Source: Roseibium sp. Sym1
GTDB lineage: Bacteria > Pseudomonadota > Alphaproteobacteria > Rhizobiales > Stappiaceae
Direction of reading: 5' to 3'
Length of the DNA: 64,000 nt
Assembly: GCF_027359675.1 (NCBI RefSeq)
Contig: NZ_CP114788.1
Location: 62,001 to 126,000, forward strand
Shown here: piece after piece, positions 63,223 to 64,000 of the stretch
Numbering within the stretch: the stretch's first letter is position 1
How the letters are laid out: each line of letters opens with the position of its first letter
Made by a program: the position numbers and the translations under genes
Notes under the pieces: model-generated
The model's input: the letters and a program-made list of their open reading frames with translations, nothing else
Told to the model about the DNA's origin: nothing
Database searches by the model: none

Positions 63223-64000
63223 TTTTTCGGTCCAGTCCATGTTGGTGCAGGATTGCCAGTACCACTTGCAGCGTCGCGAAGAGGCGGGGTCGCCAGAAAA
63301 GCAGAGACGGCTTGGCCGATCATCTCTCCGAGATAGATAGCGTTGCTTTCGTGCGGAATGCTGTCAGTCGAAACGATCCTCGCAGCGCCAGCGGATCGTA
63401 TCTCGTGGTAGGCACTTCCGGCAAAGACTGCATGAATGAGGATACAGACCGGTGGCCTCACGCCTGCAGCAAGAACGCGTTCGACCACCCGAACCATCGT
63501 GCGGCCAGAAGAAGCGATATCGTCGAGAATGACCGGCGTTCCCTGACGAAGGTCGACGCCGTCAGGCACGCTAACCTCTACCAGCCGGTCGCCGCTCCGG
63601 CTCTTCTGCAATACCTCGAAGGGACGTCCGGCCATCCCTGCAACTTCAGCAACCCATTGCCTGCTTTCGCTGTCGGGCCCAAGCAGGATCGCATCGGGAA
63701 CTTCCCGGGAAATCCATGTTGCGATCGATCGGGCCGTCGCAACCCGCATTGCCGGAACCCGGAAGATATCCTCCAGCCGCGCGATCCGGTGGAGGTGAGG
63801 GTCGACGGTCAAGAGCCAATCGAAACTCTGGCAAAGGAAGTCAGCAAACAGCGGAGCGCTCACTGCCTGTCCGGGCAAAAAACTTTTGTCCTGCCGCATG
63901 TATCCTAGATAGGGAGCTATGAGGCCGACGCGGCAAGCACCCATCTCGCGCGCTGTTGCCGCGGCAAAGCGCAGTGGAAGCGCCATGTGGTCCGGATCGC
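63219..64000 (-). CDS. Ribose-phosphate pyrophosphokinase-like protein (partial)
   Basis: The window ends inside this gene; at least 260 C-terminal residues are present. The sequence fits the PRPP-synthase family: [32 protein letters not shown] in the N-terminal half and the phosphosugar-binding loop [13 protein letters not shown] near the C terminus, and [12 protein letters not shown] for the flexible loop. It is more divergent than housekeeping Prs and is coupled to the heavy-metal ATPase, so it may belong to a stress module and not to central metabolism. The true start lies beyond 64000. Confidence 0.85.
   Translation of the reverse strand, partial: DPDHMALPLRFAAATAREMGACRVGLIAPYLGYMRQDKSFLPGQAVSAPLFADFLCQSFDWLLTVDPHLHRIARLEDIFRVPAMRVATARSIATWISREVPDAILLGPDSESRQWVAEVAGMAGRPFEVLQKSRSGDRLVEVSVPDGVDLRQGTPVILDDIASSGRTMVRVVERVLAAGVRPPVCILIHAVFAGSAYHEIRSAGAARIVSTDSIPHESNAIYLGEMIGQAVSAFLATPPLRDAASGTGNPAPTWTGPKK

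Overview
The window looks like part of a large alphaproteobacterial replicon, most likely a conjugative plasmid or plasmid-derived region of a marine or soil member of the Hyphomicrobiales or a related order. The main evidence is a Ti-type transfer region (traC-traD-traG diverging from traA-traF-traB-traH) with a recognisable oriT between the two arms. Around it lie the accessory genes usual for rhizobial-type plasmids: DUF7007, ArdC, DUF736, WGR and ParDE. No replication genes, rRNA or tRNA genes and no Trb mating-pair genes were seen here. Most genes are GC-rich. Several blocks are clearly AT-richer (about 2.7-6.3, 20.6-21.9 and 25.9-29.3 kb) and look acquired.

Layout. 0-2.5 kb: small plasmid genes, including a 250-nt structured leader. 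2.7-6.1 kb: a standalone MmeI-like type IIG restriction-modification enzyme. 6.6-10.7 kb: plasmid accessory genes and a ParDE toxin-antitoxin pair. 10.8-19.5 kb: tra genes and oriT. 19.7-30.2 kb: an insertion-sequence dump with IS110/IS5 debris, a decayed IS21, one IS5-type element and two same-orientation copies of another IS5-type element. It encloses an orphan MotB and an AT-rich cargo of membrane and cell-wall genes. 30.3-63.9 kb: a metal and envelope-stress island, interrupted by an IS66 element at 55.3-57.8 kb.

Metal island. It has two near-duplicate heavy-metal P-type ATPases (32.3 and 60.9 kb), a copZ/copA/cueR unit with two divergent CueR-type operators, and b- and c-type cytochromes. 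A Met-rich cytochrome, a diheme cytochrome and a multicopper oxidase form a second unit behind a perfect FNR/FixK box. A third, tightly coupled unit combines two L,D-transpeptidases, a DUF2933-like protein, a cytochrome c and a DsbA/ScsC-like oxidoreductase. CcdA-like, MFS and YnfA-type membrane proteins follow. PPK2, CBS-BON, DUF3141, YHS and PRPP-synthase genes suggest energy and stress adaptation tied to low oxygen and metals. An ArsR-rhodanese regulator faces a hydroxylase gene and a membrane-rhodanese fusion that is frameshifted at a run of nine G.

The least understood and most interesting parts are: the periplasmic copper, cell-wall and thiol-redox operon (47.9-51.3 kb) with its small exported orphan proteins; the DUF3141-YHS-cytochrome operon (40.7-43.7 kb); the ArsR-rhodanese module with the poly-G frameshift; the orphan MotB; and the predicted oriT. 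All function calls come from reading motifs by eye. No database search was run.
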